A stretch of DNA of 64,000 nt from Peptostreptococcaceae bacterium VA2. GTDB taxonomy: Bacteria; Bacillota; Clostridia; Peptostreptococcales; Peptostreptococcaceae. Shown in pieces: positions 51,229 to 64,000 of this stretch. Position 1 is the first letter of the stretch, and the number at the start of each line of letters is the position of its first letter. A model generated the notes under the pieces. That model saw nothing but the letters and a program-made list of their open reading frames with translations. It ran no database searches and was not told where the DNA came from. The stretch covers positions 2,914,001 to 2,978,000 of the forward strand of contig JMMB01000007.1 of NCBI GenBank assembly GCA_000686145.1. Reading direction: 5' to 3'. Position numbers and translations under genes: made by a program.

Positions 51229-53715
51229 TTATTTAAAATTTATTTCAAGCAATACTATCTCATGAGGTTGTAGTATTTTACTTATATCATATGATTTTTT
51301 TATATTTTCATTTTTTCTTGTATAGCTTGGGTATGATTTACTCTTTAAATACTCTACTTCTTCTAACTCTAAATTTTTTGTAGCTCCCATTTCAACCCAA
51401 GCGTCAAAAGAGCTTCCATGATTTCTGTTTACCCTATACTCCTTTATTTCATAATCTCCACTATCAATGTTTTCTAGTACGAAATTAAATTCTTTAGAAT
51501 TATCATTTTTAAATACACTGTATCTGTCTTCTTGTGTCATTTTTGATGTATCCATATATAAATATAGTTTATCATAATGGCAATAGTTGTATAAAATTAT
51601 TTGGTATCCTTTACTACTTTTAGTTATGTAGAATCCTTCCCCTTTATCTACAACTATATTACCTAACTTAGCTAATAAATAAAACGCATTATAGGCCGCT
51701 TTTTTTATTGAGTTGATTGTTATTATCCCTACGCCACCATGAAATTCATCTTTTGGTAATGGTAATTCTTCTATAAAGTCGCTAACAGCCCAGTATGCCA
51801 AAGACTCTGTACTATCCATATTCTCCACTATATTTTTTACTATGAATGCAGATTTATAGCAAGTATCATGAGTTAATTCTCTATGACTAGGTGAAGAATT
51901 CCACTCTGTTATATATATATCTGTATCTTTTTTATTTATCTCTTTTACCTTGCTCTTTAGTTTTTCTATATAATTGTGTAAAAAATTCTCATCTTCAGGG
52001 AGTATCCCATTTTCACTTAGGGAATTAATATCGATTTCTTTCACGTCTTTATCAACAATATAGGTATAGCTATGACTATATATAAAATCAGGATCTATGT
52101 TTTTGCTAGAGTAGAAATCATAAAATTCTTTAGCCCATTTACAACTTCCATCACATATAAAGTTTATACCTGGTGCACCTACTTTTATATCTTTAGATAT
52201 AGATTTTATAGTATTATAGGTATTTTCATATAAGTTATAGTATTCATTAACATCCTTGAAACCAAAAAGGTTAACTATTTCAGGCTCATTCCATACTTCA
52301 AAGTACCAAGTTTTAACTTCTTCTAATCCATACCTACTTATACAATAATTTATAAATGATTCTATTAGAGTGTTCCACCTATTTATATCTTTAGGAGGAC
52401 TTATTATTGTCGGTCTATCAAATATTATGTTTTGTTCTTTAGCTAATTTGCTAGGCATAAATCCTAATTCAATAAATGGCTTAAGATTAATGCTATATAA
52501 AAAATCAAATAACTCATCGAGCTCTGAAAAATCCAATACTATTTTTCCACTATTATCTTCATCATAAACTTTCATCTCATCATCAAATATTCCATGAAAT
52601 CTTATATACTTAAATCCAATTTCTCTTTGAATTATTTTTAATTGATTTTGTATATCGTTATTTAATCCATCTTTAGCCCTACCTATTGTAGTTAGTAGTT
52701 TCCAATTATGATTTATTTTTTCTTTCTTTTGACTTAAATCAATCACTACATTACTTTTACTGCTTACTCTTTTATCACTGCAATCTTCTTTTACATCTAA
52801 ATATTTAAATAATGAAGCATATTTTTTATCTTCATCTATTTTTACATAATTAAAACTTTCATTATTTACTTTCATTTCTTTTAAATTATTTTTTACTTTT
52901 TTCCTATATGAGTTAGGAGTTTGTCCATAGTTTTCTTTAAATAAATTAAAGAAAGTTTTCTCATTATTAAACCCATTATTAAGAGCAATCTCTGTTATTG
53001 ATAAATCGCTATAAATTAAATCTTTTACAGCATGCTCTAGTCTAATACTGCTTAAATATGAGTGGAAATTTTTTCCTATGTATTTTCTAAAAAATTTAGA
53101 CAAATATGCATTAGACAGATATTCTTTTTCTGCCAAGGTACTAAGGCTTATATCTTCTTTATAATTTAAATCTATATATTCTATAATTCGTTTTAATCTT
53201 TCTGAGTACTTGTTTCCGCTTTTGTTATATAAATCATCTCTCTCTTTGAAATTTCTGCACAATATGTAGATTAATTCAAATACTAAAGATTGTATCTTAA
53301 TCTCACAGTCTTCGTCATCTTTGCTATAAGTCCACATAGTCTTAGCTAGTATTTTTCTAATATCATCTACAATATGTCTATCTTCATCTTTAAATAATAC
53401 TGACTTGCAATTAAATTTTATATTTTCTATATCTTCATAATAAGGTTTAATAAAATCTATAGGAATTTGAAGTGCTAAAATTATGTTATCGTCATTAGAA
53501 CTTATTGTATGTACTTCATTTGCATTGATTACTATAACATCTTCTTGGCTTAAATAATATACATTATCATCTATAACAATATTTACATTTCCCTTTAAAA
53601 CAAATAAAATCTCTAGGCTCTCATGCCAGTGATTTTGTACATAGTTAACGCTATGAATAAATATATTCATCTGCATTTTACTACTAAATCTAATAGTTTC
53701 ATAGATAGAGCTCAT
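51229..53715 (-). CDS. AraC-type regulator fused to a GH39-like glycosidase domain
   Basis: An 828-residue fusion. Residues 1-~130 form a cupin sensor (QNHWHESLEILFVLKGNVNI). Residues ~170-270 hold two AraC HTHs (LSTLAEKEYLSNAYLSKFFR and ITEIALNNGFNNEKTFFNLF). Residues ~310-800 resemble a GH39 beta-xylosidase-type barrel with acid/base Glu in FEVWNEPEIV (~475) and nucleophile Glu in YITEWNSSPSHREL (~603), plus a C-terminal beta domain. Both catalytic glutamates remain, so the domain may hydrolyse or bind a glycoside as inducer. No signal peptide. GGGAG precedes the ATG. The GH3-pgmB operon downstream is a likely target. Confidence 0.9.
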   Translation of the reverse strand: MSSIYETIRFSSKMQMNIFIHSVNYVQNHWHESLEILFVLKGNVNIVIDDNVYYLSQEDVIVINANEVHTISSNDDNIILALQIPIDFIKPYYEDIENIKFNCKSVLFKDEDRHIVDDIRKILAKTMWTYSKDDEDCEIKIQSLVFELIYILCRNFKERDDLYNKSGNKYSERLKRIIEYIDLNYKEDISLSTLAEKEYLSNAYLSKFFRKYIGKNFHSYLSSIRLEHAVKDLIYSDLSITEIALNNGFNNEKTFFNLFKENYGQTPNSYRKKVKNNLKEMKVNNESFNYVKIDEDKKYASLFKYLDVKEDCSDKRVSSKSNVVIDLSQKKEKINHNWKLLTTIGRAKDGLNNDIQNQLKIIQREIGFKYIRFHGIFDDEMKVYDEDNSGKIVLDFSELDELFDFLYSINLKPFIELGFMPSKLAKEQNIIFDRPTIISPPKDINRWNTLIESFINYCISRYGLEEVKTWYFEVWNEPEIVNLFGFKDVNEYYNLYENTYNTIKSISKDIKVGAPGINFICDGSCKWAKEFYDFYSSKNIDPDFIYSHSYTYIVDKDVKEIDINSLSENGILPEDENFLHNYIEKLKSKVKEINKKDTDIYITEWNSSPSHRELTHDTCYKSAFIVKNIVENMDSTESLAYWAVSDFIEELPLPKDEFHGGVGIITINSIKKAAYNAFYLLAKLGNIVVDKGEGFYITKSSKGYQIILYNYCHYDKLYLYMDTSKMTQEDRYSVFKNDNSKEFNFVLENIDSGDYEIKEYRVNRNHGSSFDAWVEMGATKNLELEEVEYLKSKSYPSYTRKNENIKKSYDISKILQPHEIVLLEINFK

Positions 53716-53851
53716 ATAATATCTCCCTTGTTATCTGTATAGTTTTATATTCTAACAAATATTTTCATTTATTAAAAGTAATTATATTTGAATATTAAAA
53801 TTTTTATGTTTCCTAAATTGTCAATTCAAATCAGTTTTTTTAAAATTGCCA

Positions 53852-53882
53852 TTGACCCTCCCCTTAGGGTATATATTATTAT
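53852..53882 (+). promoter_or_regulatory. 19-bp-spacer (MerR-type) promoter upstream of GNAT gene
   Basis: TTGACC (53852-53857), a 19-bp spacer, and TATTAT (53877-53882). The spacer holds the dyad ACCCT-N6-AGGGT (53855-53870). An overlong spacer with a central dyad is the hallmark of promoters activated by MerR-family regulators. No MerR gene is in the window. Confidence 0.6.
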
Positions 53883-53923
53883 AATTATAAGGTATTTAGA
53901 ATATGTGAAAGGATAGTGTAAGT

Positions 53924-54553
53924 ATGAATAAAGTAGTTTATAGAAGTTTAATTGAAGAAGATTATGAACCAATAAAAAAATTAATTGGTGAAGCCTTTGG
54001 ATTCAATGAATTTGTTAAAGATAAAAAATGTTTAGATATGATACTAAGTAACTATTTAAAAGAGTGCATTACATCAAGTTCATTTAGCAAAGTTGCTCAA
54101 AAAGATGGTAAGGTAATTGGGGTAATTTTAGGAAATGAAAAGAAAGATGAAAATCGTTTAGTATATTCTAACGGTACTTTAGATTTTTCATCTAATGATT
54201 CTGATTCTATTATGGCTAATGAAGAAAATGTAGAGTTCCTTAAAGATTTTTCAAATGTTATAGATGCTTATAATGAAATTATTAGTGGAAAAGAAGATAA
54301 TTTCCAAGGTTGTATTCAGTTATTTATTGTTTCTAAGGAATCTAGGGGTCTTGGAGTCGGTAGATCTTTAGTTAATTATTTATTTGATTATATGAAGAGT
54401 ATGAATGTAAAATCTTTATACCTTTATACAGATAATAGATGTAATTATGGTTTTTATGACAGTCAGAACTTTAAGCGTTTAAATGAGAAAGAAATCTATC
54501 TTGATTCAAATAAAGTAAATCTTAATGTATTTTTATATGGTTATGATTTTTAG
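53924..54553 (+). CDS. GNAT family N-acetyltransferase
   Basis: A 209-residue acetyltransferase. The acetyl-CoA loop VSKESRGLGVGRSLVNYLF (motif A, ~135-155) is clear, followed by the beta-strand LYLYTDNRCNYGFYDSQNF (motif B). AAAGGATAGTG precedes the ATG. Substrate unknown. It is the only plus-strand gene in this part of the window and has its own promoter with a MerR-like spacer, so it may answer to a drug or metal signal. Confidence 0.87.
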   Translation: MNKVVYRSLIEEDYEPIKKLIGEAFGFNEFVKDKKCLDMILSNYLKECITSSSFSKVAQKDGKVIGVILGNEKKDENRLVYSNGTLDFSSNDSDSIMANEENVEFLKDFSNVIDAYNEIISGKEDNFQGCIQLFIVSKESRGLGVGRSLVNYLFDYMKSMNVKSLYLYTDNRCNYGFYDSQNFKRLNEKEIYLDSNKVNLNVFLYGYDF

Positions 54554-54583
54554 TAGATATTTTTAAATAAGATAGCTTGTTTT

Positions 54584-54618
54584 AAACAGCACACTTATAT
54601 TGTATAGGTGTGCTGTTT
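54584..54618. terminator. bidirectional terminator (GNAT / GH1)
   Basis: AAACAGCACAC (54584-54594) with GTGTGCTGTTT (54608-54618), T-rich on both sides, between converging genes. Confidence 0.8.
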
Positions 54619-54669
54619 ATTTAATTCAGCCTAGTTAGTGAATAACTTGTGATTTATATGTTCTATATT

Positions 54670-57570
<2,901 letters not shown>

Positions 57571-57631
57571 TTAAATTTAGAAGATAAAAGTACATATATG
57601 TACTTTCATCTTCTATGATAAACTTCTATAT

Positions 57632-59609
<1,978 letters not shown>

Positions 59610-59643
59610 AATATATATAAACCTAATTTTTAGGATTTATATC

Positions 59644-60483
59644 TTACTTAGTACTTTTACTTACTACTCTTTCAACGTGAATAGTTAGATATAATTTTTC
59701 TTCATCTGTTAACTCATAGTTATATTTTTTCTTTATAAAATTAGCTACTTTTTCTATACAATTATATGCATTTTTATATTTAACCTTTATTACATCTAAT
59801 AAATCATCTTCATTATCTTCATATGATTTATTGCTAAGAAGCCTTTCTGCAAAATACTTTAGATGAGTAATAAATCTATAGTAATATACCGATTCTTCAT
59901 CAAATGTTATTCCATAATGATACTTAACAACATTTGTAACATCTTGCATTATTTGTGTTATTTCATAAATAATTTTTATATCCTGATCCATTTGTGCATT
60001 TACAATATGTAATGCTATAAACCCAGCTTCATCTTCTGGTAACCTAATTCCAAATTTTTCTTCTATATAATCTAAGGCTATTAATCCTATTTTAAATTCT
60101 TCTTTATAAAATCTTTTTATATCCCAAAGTAGGGCATTTTTTACATTTACTCCTTCACGAGTTCTTTCTATTGCAGCATGCATATGATCAGTTAAGGAGA
60201 TATAAATACTATCATTTAATCTTTTTCCTAGCTCTTTCTTAGCATATAGAATTATCTTATCTGATAACTCCATATAATTTAAAGGAATATTAGATATTAA
60301 TTCTTTGAATTTATCCGACATATTGGGGTCAGAAAGTTTGAATACCTTATCTATCATATCTTTTGGAATATGGTCTCCTGTACGTTTTTTAAAGGCTATT
60401 CCTCTTCCCATAACTACTATTTCTTTATTATTTTCGTCAGTCGTAATAACCACATTGTTATTAAGTATTTTTTCAATAACCAT
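59644..60483 (-). CDS. licT: BglG/LicT family transcriptional antiterminator
   Basis: A 279-residue protein. Residues 1-~55 are the co-antiterminator RNA-binding domain (MVIEKILNNNVVITTDENNK, GRGIAFKKRTGD). PRD1 (~70-165) has HMHAAIERTREGV and PRD2 (~175-275) has THLKYFAERLL and LTIHVERV, with the regulatory histidines phosphorylated by HPr or EII. GGGGGATC precedes the ATG. It is first in the bgl operon and should act on the RAT/terminator in its own leader, and possibly on the second RAT before bglP. Confidence 0.94.
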   Translation of the reverse strand: MVIEKILNNNVVITTDENNKEIVVMGRGIAFKKRTGDHIPKDMIDKVFKLSDPNMSDKFKELISNIPLNYMELSDKIILYAKKELGKRLNDSIYISLTDHMHAAIERTREGVNVKNALLWDIKRFYKEEFKIGLIALDYIEEKFGIRLPEDEAGFIALHIVNAQMDQDIKIIYEITQIMQDVTNVVKYHYGITFDEESVYYYRFITHLKYFAERLLSNKSYEDNEDDLLDVIKVKYKNAYNCIEKVANFIKKKYNYELTDEEKLYLTIHVERVVSKSTK

Positions 60484-60566
60484 TATGATCCCCCATTTCT
60501 TAATATTAAAATTAACTATAATCCGTATTTATTCTATCAAATGATCACAATATTATTTGTTGCATT

Positions 60567-60649
60567 AAAAAAAACCTATTTATTACAAATTAAGCAGACT
60601 CCCATGAATCCTTAGTAATAAATAGGTTTAGCTTGTACTTAAACAATCA
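60567..60649 (-). promoter_or_regulatory. RAT antiterminator site and overlapping terminator in bgl leader
   Basis: RAT: minus strand 60649-60625, TGATTGTTTAAG then TACAAGCTAAACC, like the LicT target. The terminator uses AAACCTATTTATTAC (60629-60615) with its complement (60586-60572), then T8 (60574-60567). The AAACC is shared, so RAT formation, stabilised by the antiterminator protein, prevents termination. This is the classic bgl/lic arrangement. Confidence 0.88.
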
Positions 60650-60690
60650 CTATCCGTTTACATTCAGTTTTTTAACCTGTTCTTTGTTAT

Positions 60691-60727
60691 ATAGTATCAA
60701 ATTTACTTTTCAGTGTCAACGTTTTCT
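60691..60727 (-). promoter_or_regulatory. bgl operon promoter with cre-like site
   Basis: Minus strand TTGACA (60719-60714), 17 bp, TACTAT (60696-60691). AGAAAACGTTGACA (60727-60714) overlaps the -35 and resembles the CcpA cre consensus TGWAANCGNTNWCA. Transcription would start about 40 nt before the RAT. The remaining part of 60484-61064 holds the leader and the terminator at 60914. Confidence 0.72.
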
Positions 60728-60913
60728 TGTCGTTTTTTGCTTTTAGAATATTTCTATCGCAAACTAATTCAAAAAATCCATTTAATCTTCCTATAATTAA
60801 TGGACTCATATATATTAAACATATTTCTCATCTTATTATATTTTTGATCATTTTTAAACTATATTCCAATTTATAAGATAAAGATGTTCCATAACACTTT
60901 CAGGCACACATAA

Positions 60914-60945
60914 AAAAAGTATTGACTATCTAGCCAATACTTTTT
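60914..60945 (-). terminator. terminator downstream of phosphodiesterase gene
   Basis: AAAAAGTATTG (60914-60924) with CAATACTTTTT (60935-60945) and a T7 run on the minus strand, about 120 bp past the gene stop at 61065. Confidence 0.7.
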
Positions 60946-61064
60946 AGAATAGATTTTAATGTTAAATACAAATCTCATAAATAATATCCATTATCATATT
61001 CTAGCAAATATACTTTATATATTTAGCTTCTGTTACTTTGTAGTAACGTCTTTTATTTAAAATT

Positions 61065-62375
61065 TTAAACAAGTATATTTTCACCTTCAGCTGTTGATAT
61101 TTCAAATCCCATTATCTTTGCAAGAGTCGGCGCAATATCTACCAATCTTAGTTCTTCTATATCCTTATTTTTTTCTATATTAATTCCCTCTATATAAAAT
61201 GATGCTCTCATATCTTTTAAGTTCTCGCAATAACCATGTTGAGCTTTTTGTGATATATTACTATCTAAATATTTTCCTATTGCATCTTCTCTTACTTCAT
61301 ATCCTGGCTTAGATATAATAACATAATCAGCATCAGGGAATCCTCTTCTACTTTCCTTAGCCTCTTGACCTGTTATTATTTCACTAATTCCACTATTTTC
61401 ATCATTTAGAAGCTCTTTTAATATATTTTCAACTTTTTCTCTTACTTCTTTATTTTCTCTATCTTTAATTTTTATTTGTCCAACTCCACCAGATCGTTGA
61501 CACCAAACTTCCCAATTTGTTACTTTGTTATTTTTATCCATTTCTATTAAATCATTTTCAGCAAAAACTACATTTGGCTTTATATCATATTTGTTATCTA
61601 TAAGTCCGTGGTCTGAAACTACACATACTACTACATTATCATTTGTAATTTCATGAGCCTTTCTTACTAATTCTCCAACTAACTCATCTATTTTTTCAAG
61701 ATCAGATATTGCCTCTTTACTATAAACCCCATTACCATGAGCAGTTTCATCATATGCTGCATAATAACATGACATAAAGAATGGCTTTTCTTCTAAGTGA
61801 TTTTTTATTTTATTTTCTAATACCCATAAAGCTGCCTTTTGTCTTATAGTATCTCCTTTGATAGTTAAATCTGTTCCACCTGCAAATCTACCGATTTCTT
61901 GTTCTATTTCTTTAACTATACCTTGTGGTAAGCTTACTGCATCTATTAGTTTACTATCATATTCGCTTCCATCTCTCCATATTTCTGGTATATGGTAATC
62001 TGATTTTGCTCCAACAGATACAGGGAAACCTATGCTAGAAGATATATATCCATTCTCTTTAGCACACTCCCATAAATTTTTAACGTTTTCACTTACATAC
62101 CAATACCATGCATCCATATGTTTTCCTGTTGGATCAAATATTTTATTAGTATGTACCCCATGAGTTGCAGGGTAAGTACCTGTTATCATAGAATGATGGC
62201 AAGTATATGTAAATGTAGGAAATACACTTTTAACACCTTTTGATGCATAAGTTCCATTTTCTACAAAATATTTCTTTAAATTAGGAAGTTTAACTCCTAT
62301 TCTTTCTGATTCAAATACAAACTCTGGTTTTAGAGCGTCTATTGATATTAATAAAACACTTGGTTTATTATTCAT
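61065..62375 (-). CDS. type I phosphodiesterase / nucleotide pyrophosphatase family protein
   Basis: A 436-residue member of the alkaline phosphatase superfamily. Metal-binding Asp in VLLISIDALKPE, nucleophile region SVFPTFTYTCHHSMITGTYP (Thr), and metal ligands in SDHGLIDN and QKAQHGYC. NPP enzymes are often secreted, but no signal peptide is present, so it acts in the cytoplasm. It follows an MFS transporter gene by 41 bp, so the substrate may be a phosphodiester imported by that transporter (inference). Confidence 0.88.
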   Translation of the reverse strand: MNNKPSVLLISIDALKPEFVFESERIGVKLPNLKKYFVENGTYASKGVKSVFPTFTYTCHHSMITGTYPATHGVHTNKIFDPTGKHMDAWYWYVSENVKNLWECAKENGYISSSIGFPVSVGAKSDYHIPEIWRDGSEYDSKLIDAVSLPQGIVKEIEQEIGRFAGGTDLTIKGDTIRQKAALWVLENKIKNHLEEKPFFMSCYYAAYDETAHGNGVYSKEAISDLEKIDELVGELVRKAHEITNDNVVVCVVSDHGLIDNKYDIKPNVVFAENDLIEMDKNNKVTNWEVWCQRSGGVGQIKIKDRENKEVREKVENILKELLNDENSGISEIITGQEAKESRRGFPDADYVIISKPGYEVREDAIGKYLDSNISQKAQHGYCENLKDMRASFYIEGINIEKNKDIEELRLVDIAPTLAKIMGFEISTAEGENILV

Positions 62376-62416
62376 TTTCTATTCTCCTTATTTTAAACAA
62401 TATTATTAATGTCGTG

Positions 62417-63652
62417 TTAATTTTTTGAGTTAATCGCTTTTGAGTTAATTACTTTTATAAGTTTTTTATTAATTAATAATCCTAGCAGTCCAAAAACTAC
62501 TATAATACTGAATAGTATTTTATATCCAAGCAAACCTTCAAATCTGTCTAGAATATTTCCATATAATGAATAGCAAAATACTGATGGTGAATATCCTATA
62601 AAACTTGCTAGTGATATAGCTGGTCCTGATATGTTCTCATCTATCTCTACTTCTTGCATTGGTGCAAACAGTAACGCTTTCATAGAGGTTACTAATGCTG
62701 CGAAAACTATCACAAATATAAAGCATATATTTACATTGATCTCCTTGTTAAATAAAACTATCATAAAAATCATAATAAATATTATTGATATAAAACTAAA
62801 TCTAAAGTACTTCGATGGAGATTTAAATTTATTGTCCGCTAAATATCCCCCTAATGGTCCTGCTAACATTTTTATTCCATATTGGTTTATCATTGAGTAA
62901 ACCCCAATTAATACTACACTTACGCTATATGTATTTCGTAAAAAAGGCATCATATATGTTAATCCACAATAAATAGCATAAGCACAAAATATATTTCCTG
63001 CTACTAACCAAACTTCTTTTGATTTTAATGCTTCTAAAGGTATACTTAAATTACTTTCTTTTTTTGTTTTTATAGGTTCATCCTTTTCTAAAACTATAAA
63101 TGATACTATCCCCATGATTATAGCTAATACAGAATAAAATAGTATTACATACTTAAGTGACCCTAACTTAGAAAGTAAATACAATGCCACAAATACTATT
63201 ATTGTATCAAATAAGCCTCTCCCAGCTTCAAAAAATCCAAATATTTTCCCTTGCTCATTTTTATCACCAAGAGCTTTCACACTCTTTACTAGGACTGGCC
63301 AGTAAAGCATATCGCTAAAAAGTGAAAATAAAATCCATATTAGTATAATCATATAATAACTTGGAAAAGTAGATAAGTATAGACCTGTAATACCAACACC
63401 TATCAGTCCACATGGTATTAATATTTTTTTAGATATTCTATCGATAAAATATATAGATCCTAGAAAGCCAAAAGTAGTAAAAAGTCCAGCTATGGATAGT
63501 ATATTCCCAATCTGAGTATGAGTTAAGTTTAAACTTTCTTGTACTGGAACATAAAATACATCTTGAATATAAGGTAATTTGTATACTACTCCTGTAGACA
63601 TTGTTAAAACTATAAATATAATGTATTTTTTTATATTATTCTCAGATTTCAT
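62417..63652 (-). CDS. MFS transporter
   Basis: A 411-residue transporter with 12 helices, from ATG 63652 (AAAGGA upstream; the frame opens 18 bp earlier at TTG). N-terminal half: YKLPYIQDVFYVPVQESLNL and FGFLGSIYFIDRISKKILIP (helix 2-3 loop). C-terminal half begins after a charged loop KDEPIKTKKES. It resembles the organophosphate/sugar-phosphate type of MFS. It is in an operon with the phosphodiesterase. A second paralogous MFS gene starts upstream and runs off the window. Confidence 0.86.
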   Translation of the reverse strand: MKSENNIKKYIIFIVLTMSTGVVYKLPYIQDVFYVPVQESLNLTHTQIGNILSIAGLFTTFGFLGSIYFIDRISKKILIPCGLIGVGITGLYLSTFPSYYMIILIWILFSLFSDMLYWPVLVKSVKALGDKNEQGKIFGFFEAGRGLFDTIIVFVALYLLSKLGSLKYVILFYSVLAIIMGIVSFIVLEKDEPIKTKKESNLSIPLEALKSKEVWLVAGNIFCAYAIYCGLTYMMPFLRNTYSVSVVLIGVYSMINQYGIKMLAGPLGGYLADNKFKSPSKYFRFSFISIIFIMIFMIVLFNKEINVNICFIFVIVFAALVTSMKALLFAPMQEVEIDENISGPAISLASFIGYSPSVFCYSLYGNILDRFEGLLGYKILFSIIVVFGLLGLLINKKLIKVINSKAINSKN

Positions 63653-63753
63653 AAATCCTTTTCCCCTCAATGTTTAGTTTTAAAGTCTATACTATTATAT
63701 ACTGTTTTTTACACTTTAAAAAGCTTTGTATTTTCATATTTTATCCAATTTTC

Positions 63754-63794
63754 CACAAAATAGCTTTGATTATTTGCCTCAAAGCTATTCTGTG
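63754..63794. repeat. imperfect hairpin between the two MFS genes
   Basis: CACAAAATAGCTTTGA (63754-63769) pairs with TCAAAGCTATTCTGTG (63779-63794) with one mismatch. No T run follows on either side. It could be the terminator of the upstream MFS gene or an operator. Confidence 0.5.
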
Positions 63795-63842
63795 AATTTA
63801 AACTACTTAAATTTATACAGATTATATTAATTTTTAATTTAT

Positions 63843-64000
63843 TTATGCAATTTCTTGCTTTTTCTTATTCTTTTTAATTGAATTTACAAGTAATGTACTA
63901 ATTATAAATCCTACTACAGCAAATCCTATCATCATCATAAATACCATTCTATATCCTGATAAACCTGGATTATTATCTAAAACATTTCCATATAGTGAAA
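63843..64000 (-). CDS. MFS transporter, C-terminal part only
   Basis: The last ~52 codons of a frame that enters from the window edge and stops at TAA 63843-63845. It encodes SLYGNVLDNNPGLSGYRMVF, a final helix, and a lysine-rich tail. It aligns with the end of the neighbouring MFS transporter (SLYGNILDRFEGLLGYKILF), so the two are paralogues. The start lies outside the window. Confidence 0.8.
   Translation of the reverse strand, partial: SLYGNVLDNNPGLSGYRMVFMMMIGFAVVGFIISTLLVNSIKKNKKKQEIA

Overview
The window is AT-rich, low-GC Firmicute DNA with strong GGAGG-type ribosome binding sites and many long hairpin terminators. Gene content (monofunctional Ni-CO dehydrogenase with its nickel ATPase, class Ib ribonucleotide reductase, DhaK/GldA glycerol genes under a PocR-AraC regulator, sigma54 activator with MalY/NhaC, beta-glucoside PTS, several antibiotic-stress ABC modules) points to an anaerobic Clostridia member, most likely Peptostreptococcaceae (a relative of Clostridioides, Paraclostridium or Paeniclostridium). 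The genus is an inference. Most genes are on the minus strand. I see no rRNA, tRNA, CRISPR array or prophage.

Layout. 0-4.4 kb: truncated membrane protein divergent from a TetR regulator with a palindromic operator, then nrdEF behind two NrdR boxes. 4.5-8 kb: response regulator / ABC / histidine kinase operon. 8.1-12 kb: cooS-cooC divergent from a LysR regulator. 12.1-20.1 kb: a DUF308-type membrane protein fused to a papain-fold-like domain, a decayed Fe-S (CCG) gene, then a three-gene operon (helical-repeat protein, MoxR AAA+ ATPase, metallopeptidase/VWA protein) whose ATPase gene is split by a 2.6 kb group II intron. Removing the intron restores a 376-codon frame. 20.3-25.7 kb: NhaC antiporter and MalY-type C-S lyase behind a textbook sigma54 promoter, next to their probable enhancer-binding activator. 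25.8-31 kb: dihydroxyacetone kinase, glycerol dehydrogenase, PocR-AraC and TrmB-type regulators. 31-34.2 kb: ornithine-cyclodeaminase-family enzyme and an ABC-F ribosome-protection ATPase with a complete attenuator leader (promoter, three-codon ORF, terminator).

34.2-39.3 kb: second two-component/ABC module. 39.3-44.5 kb: small BFD-like Fe-S protein, azoreductase, a MarR regulator with twin operators inside overlapping divergent promoters, decayed LytTR response regulator and CsaA genes, and a MATE efflux pump. 44.9-53.7 kb: PAP2 and lipase-like hydrolases, beta-phosphoglucomutase, GH3 glycosidase, and an AraC regulator fused to a GH39-like glycosidase that keeps both catalytic glutamates. 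53.8-60.8 kb: GNAT acetyltransferase behind a 19-bp-spacer (MerR-type) promoter, then a complete beta-glucoside operon (antiterminator, EIIBCA, two GH1 enzymes) with cre site, promoter, RAT/terminator leader, and a second RAT placed against a hairpin that would mask the PTS ribosome binding site. 60.9-64 kb: soluble phosphodiesterase and two paralogous MFS transporters, the second cut by the window end.

The most unusual items are the intron-split MoxR module, the AraC-GH39 fusion, the ABC-F attenuator, the possible translational RAT switch, and the DUF308/papain-like fusion. Several start codons were moved from the longest ORF to the start that has a ribosome binding site. Everything is read by eye; no database search was run.
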